Below are positions 53,146 through 61,535 of a DNA stretch of 64,000 nt, one piece after another. The DNA comes from a virus: IMG/VR virus record IMGVR_UViG_3300028045_000007, positions 90,409-154,408 of that record; one strand, given 5' to 3'. How positions within the stretch are numbered: position 1 is the first letter of the stretch; each line of letters opens with the position of its first letter. A program made the translations under genes and the position numbers. Under the pieces are notes generated by a model. It was not told the DNA's origin and made no database searches. It worked only from the letters and a program-made list of their open reading frames with translations.

Positions 53146-53729
53146 CGCTTAAAAATAAAGGTTACTTCGTCAGATTTGATTACTTTGCCGCCAGCATCTA
53201 TCATTTGCTTCCACAAGATATGGTCGTGGTTGTCACATGGTAGCCACCCTTCCGTTTGATTGAATAGCTCTCGCGTATGAGCCATACCAACAGTTAGAGG
53301 GTCTTGCGTATTGATTGGTCCCATCTTGCGGACACGCTTACTTGATCGTGGATGTCTGTGGGCCATCTTGAATGATTGACCCGCAGTGCGAAGCATGCTT
53401 GCTTCAGGATTAGCGGCAGCCATTGCCGCTAGGGTTTCTAGGTGATGCGGAAGCCACTCGTCGTCATCGTCAATGTAGGCAGTCCATTTGGCACTCCCCT
53501 GAAAAATGCCAAAGTTACGTGCAGCCGCACCAAAGTCTTGACTGGGCTCTTTGACTTTAAGCCAGTAGATGTTAGGATTTGGGAACGCCTGAGATAACAT
53601 ACTTGGCACAACTGTGCCATCGACTACAATATATAGGCTCCAGTCTTCATGTGTTTGTTCACATACGCTATTGATAGCGGCAAACAACGACTCCCTTACT
53701 ATTGTTGGTAGTATTACGTCGAAGTGCAT
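53142..53729 (-). CDS. GT2-type glycosyltransferase
   Basis: A 195-residue GT-A protein; ATG at 53729 has a GGAG six bases upstream. HFDVILPTIVRESLFAAINS opens the fold, FGAAARNFGIFQGS the donor site and AYIDDDDEWLPHHLETL the DXD motif. It is far from the plus-strand glycan island and belongs to the minus-strand operon, showing that sugar modification is not limited to one locus. Confidence 0.78.
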   Translation of the reverse strand: MHFDVILPTIVRESLFAAINSVCEQTHEDWSLYIVVDGTVVPSMLSQAFPNPNIYWLKVKEPSQDFGAAARNFGIFQGSAKWTAYIDDDDEWLPHHLETLAAMAAANPEASMLRTAGQSFKMAHRHPRSSKRVRKMGPINTQDPLTVGMAHTRELFNQTEGWLPCDNHDHILWKQMIDAGGKVIKSDEVTFIFKR

Positions 53730-54208
53730 AATGATCTCCAAACAAACATGTCAACTGGAATGCGATATGATTGCTTGCCGCCAAAGCCAGTCCAGGGTAT
53801 GATTTCACAGGATTTCATAATGTTTTTCAAGGCTTTTGGTTTCAGTATAGTGAACGTTGGTGCATCACTATCAGCACCATTGACCATCAAGATGGCAGCA
53901 TTCTTTTTGAGGTAAGACTTAACTTGATTGGCCTTTAAATGAAAGGTCTTTGTCAGGAGTGGCTTACTAAATTTGACCTCGATTTGACCGTAGCCATCAA
54001 CCCAAAAGTCAGGATCGGTAGAAACCTGAGAGTCCTCTAGATACTCTCCGTCGTTGCCACAGCCAACATCCCGAAAATTAGGACGCTTCCCGGTTTCGTG
54101 TTCGATTAGACTTATCCACAGTAGGAACAACGTACGTTCTCGTAACGTAGATTCCTTAATCTCCCTCTTGAACTGTTCCTTGGATCGATTGTCGAACCTA
54201 TAGTTCAT
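53714..54208 (-). CDS. PD-(D/E)XK-like endonuclease
   Basis: A 164-residue protein starting at 54208. The core DPDFWVDGYGQIEVKFSKPL has the D-x(n)-E-x-K arrangement of restriction-endonuclease-like folds, with upstream helix STLRERTLFLLWISLIE. Its location near exonuclease, SMC-like ATPase and small genes suggests a role in phage DNA processing. Family not determined. Confidence 0.6.
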   Translation of the reverse strand: MNYRFDNRSKEQFKREIKESTLRERTLFLLWISLIEHETGKRPNFRDVGCGNDGEYLEDSQVSTDPDFWVDGYGQIEVKFSKPLLTKTFHLKANQVKSYLKKNAAILMVNGADSDAPTFTILKPKALKNIMKSCEIIPWTGFGGKQSYRIPVDMFVWRSLCTST

Positions 54209-54384
54209 ACATTGACCCTGGCAAACGCCTCTTCGCGAGAGTATGCCTTTTTGCGACCAGCAATGATCCATTTCCATTGGAAGGCACCGTTGGCCTTAAG
54301 GGCGGGCACCGCTACCCAACCATTCTTTTTGAGTACTCGTCGTTCGTATTCGCGGCGTTGCTTATTAGAATCTCTATACTTCAT
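54205..54384 (-). CDS. Small basic protein (59 residues), otherwise easily missed
   Basis: An open frame of 59 codons on the minus strand, starting at ATG 54384 and ending at TGA, bounded by ATGA-type 4-base overlaps with the DnaQ-like gene upstream and the PD-(D/E)XK gene downstream. It begins MKYRDSNKQRREYERRVLK and is rich in Lys and Arg. The overlaps and position argue that it is real. It fills what would otherwise be a 172-base gap. Confidence 0.65.
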   Translation of the reverse strand: MKYRDSNKQRREYERRVLKKNGWVAVPALKANGAFQWKWIIAGRKKAYSREEAFARVNV

Positions 54385-54980
54385 GCTCTCAGTCTTTCAA
54401 CCACATCGGGCTGGGTAATAACAGAACGGAATTTGTGCAGCAATTTGAACGAGCAGATTGCATCAAACAGAGCGGTGTGGAACTTATTCTTGCCATACTC
54501 TGACATATTCATCTTGAACCACTTGATAGCTTGTCCAAGCGTGGCTCCCGACGCGATATTTTCATGTCCAGTACACGCACGCACGACAGACATGCTATCG
54601 ATGGCACGATACGTGAAGTTGGCTTCGAACTCTGACACAGTAATGTCATAGATCTGACGTGACATAAAGCGACGGTCGAAGTGTTCGTTGTGGCCGCCAA
54701 TGATACTGGCACCATGATCGTGCCAGAGGTCCATGAACTCTTCGCCGATCTCCTCCGTCGTCAAACCCTTAGCGAAGGCTTGTTGCGGGGTAATACCATG
54801 AATCTCTATCGCCTTCGGCGTAAAGACATAATCGTCCACAGACGGTAGTTTATGTAGGGCCTCAAACTGTTCGATGATTTCTCCAGTATCAAGGTCGCCA
54901 ACCAGGGCACCTACCGAGAATATCGAGTGCTTCTCAGCGTCGAGACCCCCGGTTTCAGTGTCATACACTAGCACTTTCAT
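54381..54980 (-). CDS. DnaQ-like 3'-5' exonuclease
   Basis: A 199-residue DEDDh exonuclease: VYDTETGG supplies the ExoI D-x-E (residues 7 and 9), GGHNEHFDRRF ExoII, and HTALFDA ExoIII (H-x4-D). It is probably the proofreading partner of the DnaE polymerase, whose PHP domain looks inactive. The two are on opposite strands. It overlaps the next genes by 4 and 20 bases. Confidence 0.85.
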   Translation of the reverse strand: MKVLVYDTETGGLDAEKHSIFSVGALVGDLDTGEIIEQFEALHKLPSVDDYVFTPKAIEIHGITPQQAFAKGLTTEEIGEEFMDLWHDHGASIIGGHNEHFDRRFMSRQIYDITVSEFEANFTYRAIDSMSVVRACTGHENIASGATLGQAIKWFKMNMSEYGKNKFHTALFDAICSFKLLHKFRSVITQPDVVERLRA

Positions 54981-55398
54981 TAGCGATCACCTTATTGGCA
55001 AGAATCATAACGGTATCGAATAGCGTGTCGGCAGACGGACGGTGATGCACTTCGACGCCACCAAATCCACCAAGAGCCGTCAGTACGTTGTCGGACTCGT
55101 CCGGAGTAGGCTTAAACAACTCACGGAACTCGCCCATGAACTTATGTGCGGGCATCGTTGTATCGAAAGTAATGCCCGAAGCACAGGTTCCGGCCTCGAT
55201 CATCTTGGTGATGCGTCCAGCAATACGCAGACGAGCACCCTTACGTGAGAACGAGTCGCGACGATCAGCGTGGAAAAGTCCCTTGCGACTCGTACCATCA
55301 TTGACCAGGGCCACAGCCACATAGAGTTTTGTACCGTCAGAGTATGCTCCGACACTAACGCCAGCGTTGGGGCGATGAGAGAAGATTACGTTATTCAT
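54961..55398 (-). CDS. Hypothetical protein
   Basis: A 145-residue protein of mixed alpha/beta type starting NNVIFSHRPNAGVSVGAYSD. The middle contains a conserved-looking KGLFHADRRDSFSRKGARLR block. It overlaps the exonuclease by 20 bases. No family recognised. Confidence 0.5.
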   Translation of the reverse strand: MNNVIFSHRPNAGVSVGAYSDGTKLYVAVALVNDGTSRKGLFHADRRDSFSRKGARLRIAGRITKMIEAGTCASGITFDTTMPAHKFMGEFRELFKPTPDESDNVLTALGGFGGVEVHHRPSADTLFDTVMILANKVIANESASV

Positions 55399-55576
55399 TG
55401 GTTGGTTCCTTGGGTGGTTGGACTTGGCTGAGTGAGGCGAGACGCATATATGTCTGGAGCGACATACCTACAGGCAACTGTGCCGTAGACATCATTAGGG
55501 CACCCATAAGAAGGCGTGCCTCATCGCCCGTCAGGTGAATATTGGGTGTAGGTTCGGGCCGTTGTTCGGGTTCCAT
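55391..55576 (-). CDS. Small hypothetical protein
   Basis: A 61-residue protein rich in Pro, Glu and Leu (PEQRPEPTPNIHLTGDEARLL). It shares one base with the dNMP kinase stop (TAATG type) and overlaps the next gene by 8 bases. Function unknown. Confidence 0.5.
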   Translation of the reverse strand: MEPEQRPEPTPNIHLTGDEARLLMGALMMSTAQLPVGMSLQTYMRLASLSQVQPPKEPTNE

Positions 55577-56355
55577 TAGACTAACTGTAGTTTTTCAAGT
55601 GTTTGTCGGACGAATGCACGTAGGTCTTCCAGCGTGCCGTTGTTTTGATAGAGTATATCGAACGTTTCGTTGTCGAGGGCGGTTTCACTGAGGTGTTCGT
55701 CTACGTAGCCGGTATCACGTTCCAACCTAATAATAACACCGCCATTCTCTTCTGTCACCATCTTTTCGTTGGGAAATCGACAATCCGTTAGGAGCACTAC
55801 GTCATAACCGCCCCAGTCACGGTTGAACGGTGACTCAGCCCAAACGTCATTATAGATAGAGCGAAACACGTCCGTGCCCATGACCTGTAGTACTTCGCGA
55901 GTAGACATGGGACCAACACGAGGTACCGGCTCTCTTTCTTGCTTGACACACGGCTCGTCAATCATGTGTCGTCTTGGGTCCAAGCTATCACGACGTGCCG
56001 GTATCCAGGCGACAGCATACTTCTTCCTGATTTCAGATGAGAAACCATCCCACTTGATGTGACACGGTGCGTCTTTGGTGGCGTTGTCTCCGTATACCGC
56101 TAGACGCTTCAGTCCCAAGACCCTAATACACATTTCCTTTAGGGACTCGGCAAAGGCCGTGAAGATGACATCCTTGCCCGCCTCATTCAACATAATGGCT
56201 GCCATGTCAGCAGCAGTATCCTTACCGCACTGCTTTTTGCCTGAAAAAGCTATGAAAACAGTATGGGGGGTCCGTTTGGAGCCTTCTGCACTCACCAAGT
56301 TGGCACAACCTTGTTCTTCGGCGTCGAGCATTCTCTGTTTCAAGTAATCGTTCAT
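55576..56355 (-). CDS. Deoxynucleoside monophosphate kinase
   Basis: A 259-residue P-loop kinase. FSGKKQCGKDTAADMAA at about 38-54 is the Walker A, AESLKEM and the later STREVLQVMGTD and DCRFPNEKM motifs match phage T4 gene 1-like dNMP kinases. It phosphorylates dNMPs produced by ThyX and host DNA breakdown. It precedes the nucleoside deoxyribosyltransferase with a 47-base gap. Confidence 0.85.
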   Translation of the reverse strand: MNDYLKQRMLDAEEQGCANLVSAEGSKRTPHTVFIAFSGKKQCGKDTAADMAAIMLNEAGKDVIFTAFAESLKEMCIRVLGLKRLAVYGDNATKDAPCHIKWDGFSSEIRKKYAVAWIPARRDSLDPRRHMIDEPCVKQEREPVPRVGPMSTREVLQVMGTDVFRSIYNDVWAESPFNRDWGGYDVVLLTDCRFPNEKMVTEENGGVIIRLERDTGYVDEHLSETALDNETFDILYQNNGTLEDLRAFVRQTLEKLQLV

Positions 56356-56402
56356 AGGTGTTACTCTAAAAGGTCTGGCAGTGTAGGTATACCCCTTAGG
56401 GC

Positions 56403-56888
56403 CTAATAATCACCCAGGATGGCCTTGATCACTTCCACTCCCTCACGAATGGTAGAAACCCTGAATCCTGTGCATTCGTTAATCATTGCGTGATCGTGCT
56501 GATTGCCATTCTTCTCCATCACAATCACAGATGGAATACGCATCGCGTCGGCCCAGGCGATCTCCATACAGGTACCAATCGAAACCCTCTCGGTACCTAA
56601 TAGATTTACGAAAAGCACACTGGTATTCATGCAATCAAAACGATCTCGTGTAGTAATTCCATGAGGTGTACTCATGTTGCCGAACACTTCTTGATCGAAC
56701 TCGTCGCTCTCATAGCTGTCAGCGATTGGGCCAGAGCATTCTCTCAGGTATACTTTAGCTCTCAGTGGACTAACCGCTCGGATGCCACTACGCAAGAGTT
56801 GCTTCTGTACTTCGTCACGCCAGTCTGTGGCTTCGTCGTACGTGCAGCCACTAATGGGGCCAGCGAGATATACTGTCTTGTTTACCAT
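56403..56888 (-). CDS. Nucleoside 2-deoxyribosyltransferase-like protein
   Basis: A 161-residue protein starting at 56888. KTVYLAGPISGCTYDEATDW is the characteristic opening of the NDT family, followed by a CMNTSVLFVNLLGTERVSIG catalytic-site region and a GTCMEIAWADA segment with the catalytic Glu position. It can transfer deoxyribose between bases or hydrolyse deoxynucleosides. The role may be base salvage. Close to dNMP kinase. Confidence 0.72.
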   Translation of the reverse strand: MVNKTVYLAGPISGCTYDEATDWRDEVQKQLLRSGIRAVSPLRAKVYLRECSGPIADSYESDEFDQEVFGNMSTPHGITTRDRFDCMNTSVLFVNLLGTERVSIGTCMEIAWADAMRIPSVIVMEKNGNQHDHAMINECTGFRVSTIREGVEVIKAILGDY

Positions 56889-57244
56889 GTTATTTGTTTT
56901 TCGAGATCTTCGATCCAATTGAAAGCTTCTATTTCAGATGCAGGATAGAACGAAAGCATACGATCCGCTTTACTATATCTTTCTTCTACGTCGAGCCCCT
57001 TGCTCTTTAGTCGTTCGATCTGTTCTGGAAACAGAGGGATTTCTGAAAATTGTTTGAGTATTGCGTACACTGGTTCGTTACGCCAGTACGGATAGTGCTT
57101 GTCCCAACAGTCCATCGCAACTTGTGATGGTATAATGAATGGCTGATAGAACCGTCCATACATAATGGCTACCACCGTGCCAAGCGTGGCTGGACTAGTA
57201 ATGCCTTCAGTTCTAATCTTAGTGCCTAGTTGCAGCATCATCAT
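56882..57244 (-). CDS. Conserved-looking phage protein of unknown function
   Basis: A 120-residue helical protein rich in aromatic residues (MYGRFYQPFIIPSQVAMDCW and YPYWRNEPVYAIL). It overlaps the RNA ligase and NDT genes by 4 and 7 bases. No signal peptide. Function unknown. Confidence 0.5.
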   Translation of the reverse strand: MMMLQLGTKIRTEGITSPATLGTVVAIMYGRFYQPFIIPSQVAMDCWDKHYPYWRNEPVYAILKQFSEIPLFPEQIERLKSKGLDVEERYSKADRMLSFYPASEIEAFNWIEDLEKQITW

Positions 57245-58446
57245 TGTGCAGTCTCCAGCCTCACTTTTTCAAGGACGAGTTTCCAAATTTTATCTTCGAT
57301 ATCTTTATCATCGAGAAGAGCAAACACAAAGCCCATCTCTGCGTTTTGCACATTGGTGATTATCCACTGTGCATACAGCTTACGTGATTGATTGATTCCA
57401 ACTGTTGACAGAAGACTGTTGTGATTATCGTAGGCACGTCCCAAGAGGTCGTTATACAACCCCTGTACATACGCACGCATGTCGTCAAAGTCACGGGCAA
57501 TACTTGTAGGTAATTGCTTAACTGTAACTCCATACTCGGAACCACGAATAAGATTAATGACTCCCTTTGGACTGAGATTGTCGAGCAATCTATGGATGCG
57601 TAGGTACGTTGGGCTCTTCACTTTGACTCGAAGTCCATTGTCAAAGCGTGCCACATACCCTTCTGAATTCTCGTCAAAAGGGATGCTTCCTTGCAGATCA
57701 ATGTCGAACCGACGTGGACGGTGGAAGCCGCAACGCTCAGCTATCTGATCTACACGACGCGGGTGCCACTCGGTGCCGTTATGCTCGAATATTGCTAACA
57801 ACGAGAGAAAACTCTCGCCGTTATAATCTACTACAATTCTGTTTCCAGGATAGATGATCTCGAATACAGGAGTACAATTTGTCGGCAAAGCCTCCAGATT
57901 ATAGCGACACCTTGGTGCGGGCCATTCTGGAAACAGAGATTTTCCCGTTTCATCACCAACCATAATAGTTTCGTTGAGGATACGAGTACCCTCGACAGCT
58001 TGGTCAGATTCCGTGCTGCCTGGAGTAGCGAGACGCCACGTTGGAATCTTTATAGGATAGACGTGCCTGTTTTTGTAAAACTCTGGATCTTCTTCAAACG
58101 TTGGCAATGGGGCTCTCGTGTCAGGACCATCGGTCCCGAAGTATCCGATGCCGCACGAGCCGTCCATCTTTTCCCATATCTCTACCCCCTCCTTCCAGGG
58201 GAGATTCTTTGGCTCGGTCTCTGGACGTTCGTTCATATTGAAGAACTTAGAGAATGGGCGAGCTACGACCGTACCGTCCGTTCGAAAGATGATGCCGCGA
58301 GCTTGGCGGTTCGTCTCGTTCCATCTATCGTGGATGTGACAGTCTTGCGTGTACTTGAATAGGGTCAAGTCGCCGCTAATATTTGCTACAACGTTACCAG
58401 CTTCGACTTCCTTCCAGAGTTTATTTAGTAGGATTGGGTCTTTCAT
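57241..58446 (-). CDS. rnlA: T4 Rnl1-like RNA ligase
   Basis: A 401-residue ATP-dependent RNA ligase. The nucleotidyl motif EKMDGS carries the lysine (residue 93) that is adenylated. RARGIIFRTDGTVV and ARPFSKFFNMNE precede it as in T4 RnlA (374 residues). FEIIYPGNRIVVDY (III), EGYVARF (IV) and RVKVKSP (V) follow in order. It seals 5'-phosphate and 3'-OH ends of broken tRNAs. In this window it is accompanied by a polynucleotide kinase and a CCA enzyme. Confidence 0.9.
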   Translation of the reverse strand: MKDPILLNKLWKEVEAGNVVANISGDLTLFKYTQDCHIHDRWNETNRQARGIIFRTDGTVVARPFSKFFNMNERPETEPKNLPWKEGVEIWEKMDGSCGIGYFGTDGPDTRAPLPTFEEDPEFYKNRHVYPIKIPTWRLATPGSTESDQAVEGTRILNETIMVGDETGKSLFPEWPAPRCRYNLEALPTNCTPVFEIIYPGNRIVVDYNGESFLSLLAIFEHNGTEWHPRRVDQIAERCGFHRPRRFDIDLQGSIPFDENSEGYVARFDNGLRVKVKSPTYLRIHRLLDNLSPKGVINLIRGSEYGVTVKQLPTSIARDFDDMRAYVQGLYNDLLGRAYDNHNSLLSTVGINQSRKLYAQWIITNVQNAEMGFVFALLDDKDIEDKIWKLVLEKVRLETAQ

Positions 58447-58459
58447 AATGGCTCCGCCA

Positions 58460-58708
58460 TTAGGGCCATAGGCAAATCACTTTCGCAAACCCGTCTCTTT
58501 CTCCGGGGTCAAGACAGCAGTCGTCGTCACTGTGTGCATCAGAATAATAGCTATCGATTCGATCCGTTTCCAGGTTGTCGGGATGCACACTGCCCTCGTC
58601 GATGGAGTACAATGAGCTATACCCGTTGCCCTCTGGGTCCTTGCTCAGAATGACTTCGGCATCTTGGTTGTATTCCTTGAGGATTTCGATTAATTCGCTG
58701 ACCTTCAT
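58460..58708 (-). CDS. Small acidic protein
   Basis: An 82-residue acidic protein starting KVSELIEILKEYNQDAEVIL, a pattern seen in small phage proteins, ending with several Asp, Cys and a KVICLWP tail. It overlaps the next gene by 4 bases. No clear function. Confidence 0.5.
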   Translation of the reverse strand: MKVSELIEILKEYNQDAEVILSKDPEGNGYSSLYSIDEGSVHPDNLETDRIDSYYSDAHSDDDCCLDPGERDGFAKVICLWP

Positions 58709-59001
58709 GACTTCTTAGGTGCTTTCTTCCTGGTTGTTTTTGCCTTAGGCTTGTCCTGCTCCTCGGTGGGATCGGGGTCAAGCCACTCGATTGAGCCGTT
58801 CCCTTCGTGGCCATGAATAGCCACAAATGTTTTCATGTTGTCGTATACACTGACGGTGCCCATATTGGACAACCATGTAAATACAACTTTACCGTTGGAC
58901 ATTTCGCAGCCCTCACCCACGATGCCCGTGCCACTGACGCCTGAAACGTCTTCGACACGAACAAAGTGGAAGCGTCTAATTGAAGGTGTTTGACTATTCA
59001 T
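58705..59001 (-). CDS. Hypothetical protein
   Basis: A 98-residue beta-rich protein with a lysine-rich C-terminus (KAKTTRKKAPKKS) that could bind nucleic acid. It overlaps the cca gene by 8 bases. Its function is unknown. Confidence 0.5.
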   Translation of the reverse strand: MNSQTPSIRRFHFVRVEDVSGVSGTGIVGEGCEMSNGKVVFTWLSNMGTVSVYDNMKTFVAIHGHEGNGSIEWLDPDPTEEQDKPKAKTTRKKAPKKS

Positions 59002-60244
59002 GATCCTTGAGGGCTTTAGCCCTTTCGTTTTCCATACGTTGGGCGATCTTGCGACCGTCTTTGAGGTGGGCGAAGAGCGTTCCCCTTACCGTCCGCACGA
59101 CAGCGGCAGCTTGCACCAACGCTTCGCGGTTCGGGTACGGTTCAACAATAGACTCGGGACCGCGACCCTGGGCATCAGCCTGACAGGCCAAACCCACACG
59201 CCGCAGCAGCACGTCATTGTGAACAACGCCAAGACGCATCAATAGACGAACTCTCTTGACGGGCTTCATGATGTCGAAACGATGCACGTTTAGGTGTTCT
59301 CGCGTCACGGCAACCGCGACCGCTCGAAAACCATTCGGGACACGTAAACGATCACACATTTCCTTTACTAGCGGCACCCCAAGACGCTCATGGTCGTAGT
59401 GGTGCGGAAGGTTATCGTCCGGCGTGACTGCTTTACCAAAATCGTGCGTTAGCACGGCAAACATCGTCTCGTCGTCGGCACCCAAGGCTCTGGCTCTTTC
59501 GAGTACCAGGAGCGTATGCTTGTACGCATCCCCTTCGGGATGATACTGTTCCGGTTGCACGCGACCCCGAAGGTCCACAAGTTCCGGAAACACAGCTTCC
59601 AGTGCCATCATTTTATCAAGAGCTTCAAAGAACAGTCTGGGGTGATGCGATTGCAAAGCCTTTAGGAGTTCTCCCCACACTCTGTCGGGCGTGAGGTCGA
59701 AAAGCTCATCATGCACGTCTATTGCGGCAAGCACAAGCTCATCCGAAACTACCATGTTCAACTGAGCAGCGAATCGTGCGGCTCGCAGCACACGAAGGGG
59801 GTCTTCGGCAAAGTGCGGGCCGACCGGACGTAGTACACCCTTTTGCAGATCGTCGGTTCCGCCGAACGGATCGAACAGCTTGCCCGTGAACGGGTCCATA
59901 GCCATTGCGTTGATCCGCAAGTCTCGTCGCCTAAGATCTTCTTCGAGCGTTACGTTAACAGTATCGCACTCGAAGCCATCGTGACCAGCACCCACCTTTT
60001 TGTCGGTCCTGGCGAGTGCCCACTCTACACCGTCCTTGATGTAGACAGGGAAACCCTTACCCACGGGGTCAGCGGCCTCTAGTGCGGCCTCTAGCCCCTC
60101 GGGATCAAGTCCAACGACCACGATATCTACGTCTTTGGGGTTACGGCCCATGATCTTATCACGGACCCACCCACCTACAACGTAGGGCTGGCCGCCAGCG
60201 TCAACAATGCGTTGACATAGCTTGAGGTGTCGATTGCGTAGCAT
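58994..60244 (-). CDS. cca: Bacterial-type tRNA nucleotidyltransferase with HD domain
   Basis: A 416-residue protein similar in organisation to E. coli Cca (412). Class II NTase motifs are VVGGWVRD (GG at 24-25) and DVDIVV (Asp 38, 40). RRDLRINAMA and EDPLRVLRAARFA are typical. The C-terminal HD domain keeps HTLLVLE, AVLTHDFGK and the later HERLGVP and REHLNVHRF motifs, so its 2',3'-cyclic phosphodiesterase/phosphatase activity may be retained. ATG at 60244 is preferred to GTG at 60259 because it is 6 bases from a strong -10 element. It repairs or builds tRNA 3' CCA ends. Confidence 0.88.
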   Translation of the reverse strand: MLRNRHLKLCQRIVDAGGQPYVVGGWVRDKIMGRNPKDVDIVVVGLDPEGLEAALEAADPVGKGFPVYIKDGVEWALARTDKKVGAGHDGFECDTVNVTLEEDLRRRDLRINAMAMDPFTGKLFDPFGGTDDLQKGVLRPVGPHFAEDPLRVLRAARFAAQLNMVVSDELVLAAIDVHDELFDLTPDRVWGELLKALQSHHPRLFFEALDKMMALEAVFPELVDLRGRVQPEQYHPEGDAYKHTLLVLERARALGADDETMFAVLTHDFGKAVTPDDNLPHHYDHERLGVPLVKEMCDRLRVPNGFRAVAVAVTREHLNVHRFDIMKPVKRVRLLMRLGVVHNDVLLRRVGLACQADAQGRGPESIVEPYPNREALVQAAAVVRTVRGTLFAHLKDGRKIAQRMENERAKALKDHE

Positions 60245-60250
60245 ACGGAC

Positions 60251-60278
60251 AGTATACACCCTTGCGGGTGATTGTCAA
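60251..60278 (-). promoter_or_regulatory. Predicted leaderless promoter of cca with inverted repeat in the spacer
   Basis: On the minus strand: TTGACA (60278-60273), 16-base spacer, TATACT (60256-60251), 6 bases, then ATG at 60244. The spacer contains the perfect inverted repeat CACCC GCAA GGGTG. The geometry predicts transcription starting at the ATG itself, giving a leaderless message. No ribosome-binding site is visible upstream of the ATG. Confidence 0.72.
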
Positions 60279-60589
60279 GTCTTTTCAGAGAAACAGTTGC
60301 AGTTTTGTACGCAAGCAACTGTAATTGGAGGAGACGGGGCGACATTCTTGACTCCCCAGAAACACACCGCCCTGACACGTTCGTGCTCGATTGTGTGTTC
60401 AACAATATCCATTGTTTCTTCGTCGTCCTCAACAGATTCACAGATATCGAATGGTGAAACGGAATCGTCTGGGGGTCCACCAGTCATACCAGCATGAAAG
60501 ACACGCTCTTGCTCGGTCTCTTTCACGCACATGCCATACTTGCACTTCCAGCATAAGCTGGACTTGGCATCAATTTTACGATCACTCAT
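60275..60589 (-). CDS. Hypothetical cysteine-rich protein
   Basis: A 104-residue protein starting at 60589 within the end of the kinase gene (8-base overlap). It has SLCWKCKYGMCVKE near the N-terminus and VACVQNCNC near the C-terminus, candidate metal ligands. An acidic central stretch (ESVEDDEETMD) separates them. Its stop codon lies within the cca promoter -35 element. Function unknown. Confidence 0.55.
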   Translation of the reverse strand: MSDRKIDAKSSLCWKCKYGMCVKETEQERVFHAGMTGGPPDDSVSPFDICESVEDDEETMDIVEHTIEHERVRAVCFWGVKNVAPSPPITVACVQNCNCFSEKT

Positions 60590-61091
60590 TAAAAATATCC
60601 ATATTGGACCACTCTTGTTCATCGTCGAGCGGCTGGTACTTAGAGATTTGTTTTTCTAGCGTAGCGAGAGGAACGCCATGAATGTTACGAGCGAACAAAG
60701 TCTCGGCATCCCATGGACCCGGCGTACGCCAGACTTCCAACTCGCATCCATACTGTTCAGCGAGTTGGAGGTAGGGGTTGAGTTCCCACTTGCTCATACT
60801 GGTATTAGATACGATTGCATCACAACCAATAAGAATGGTACGCTCGACATTCAATTGGCACCAGCGATGAGCTTGACTCAATTTTGTTGGATCAAAGTTG
60901 TATTCGTCTCCGAATTCACTTGTGAAGAATTGGTCTGCCTCATGGAAAACGACACGCGGACCATAGGTGGCACCCATGATTCTTGTGTGTCCCTTGCCGT
61001 ATTTTGCTTCGTCCTCTTTTCGTTCGATAGAACGAGCGATCGTAGTCTTGCCGCTACCGCTAGGGCCTCGAATGATGATTACTTTACTCAT
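60582..61091 (-). CDS. Polynucleotide kinase-like P-loop kinase (kinase domain only)
   Basis: A 169-residue protein. GPSGSGKT (9-16) is Walker A, HEADQFF then KLSQAHRWCQLNVERTIL and VSNTSMSKWELNPYLQLAEQ follow the pattern of AAA_33/N4BP2-like kinases used for 5'-OH RNA or DNA phosphorylation. The T4 enzyme has an extra C-terminal phosphatase, which is absent here. It probably prepares 5' ends for the RNA ligase. No Shine-Dalgarno precedes the ATG, which follows a strong hairpin. Confidence 0.72.
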   Translation of the reverse strand: MSKVIIIRGPSGSGKTTIARSIERKEDEAKYGKGHTRIMGATYGPRVVFHEADQFFTSEFGDEYNFDPTKLSQAHRWCQLNVERTILIGCDAIVSNTSMSKWELNPYLQLAEQYGCELEVWRTPGPWDAETLFARNIHGVPLATLEKQISKYQPLDDEQEWSNMDIFNE

Positions 61092-61101
61092 GATATAAAT
61101 T

Positions 61102-61132
61102 AAGCGGGGACCAAACTTTTCGGTCCCCGCTT
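61102..61132 (-). terminator. Strong hairpin between ssb and the kinase gene
   Basis: A perfect 11-base stem (AAGCGGGGACC paired with GGTCCCCGCTT) with a 9-base loop, followed on the minus strand by AATTTATATC. It starts 5 bases after the ssb stop and ends just 10 bases before the kinase ATG. It may attenuate transcription or stabilise the ssb mRNA, since no separate promoter for the kinase is seen. Confidence 0.75.
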
Positions 61133-61136
61133 AGGG

Positions 61137-61535
61137 TTAGAAAAGCTTACTGCCTTCTGTTTCTGCGTCTTCGGGTTCACTATTGACGGCGACTTCGGCG
61201 GGTCCGTTACTCACCTTGTTGCCAGTGAAGAAGAAGCCTCCGTAGTTTTCCAGACGGATTTCAAGCTTGGATCGCTTGTTGCCTTCTGCATCTTCCCACT
61301 TGTTCATGACGATCTGACCACGAACATTCACCTGTTGTCCCTTGATGAGATGAGATTCGATGACGGCTACTTGCTTACCAAAAGCAACGCAGTCGATGAA
61401 TGCGGTTTCGGGACGGTTCTTGGTGCCGATGTTTGATGCGATTGTAAAGCGGGCCACCCTGTTTTCTTCATTCCCCATAATCTTTGGGGTATCCGTAAGG
61501 TTGCCTTGGACGATTGCTACGTTGAGATTACTCAT
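61137..61535 (-). CDS. ssb: Single-stranded DNA-binding protein
   Basis: A 132-residue SSB: VQGNLTDTPKIM start, FTIASNIGTKNRPET, FIDCVAFGKQVAVIESHLIKG and VNVRGQI are canonical OB-fold segments. The C-terminus is acidic and ends in phenylalanine (ETEGSKLF), as needed for protein partner binding, though not identical to the DDIPF tip. It binds single-stranded DNA during replication. It overlaps the previous gene by 8 bases. Confidence 0.9.
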   Translation of the reverse strand: MSNLNVAIVQGNLTDTPKIMGNEENRVARFTIASNIGTKNRPETAFIDCVAFGKQVAVIESHLIKGQQVNVRGQIVMNKWEDAEGNKRSKLEIRLENYGGFFFTGNKVSNGPAEVAVNSEPEDAETEGSKLF

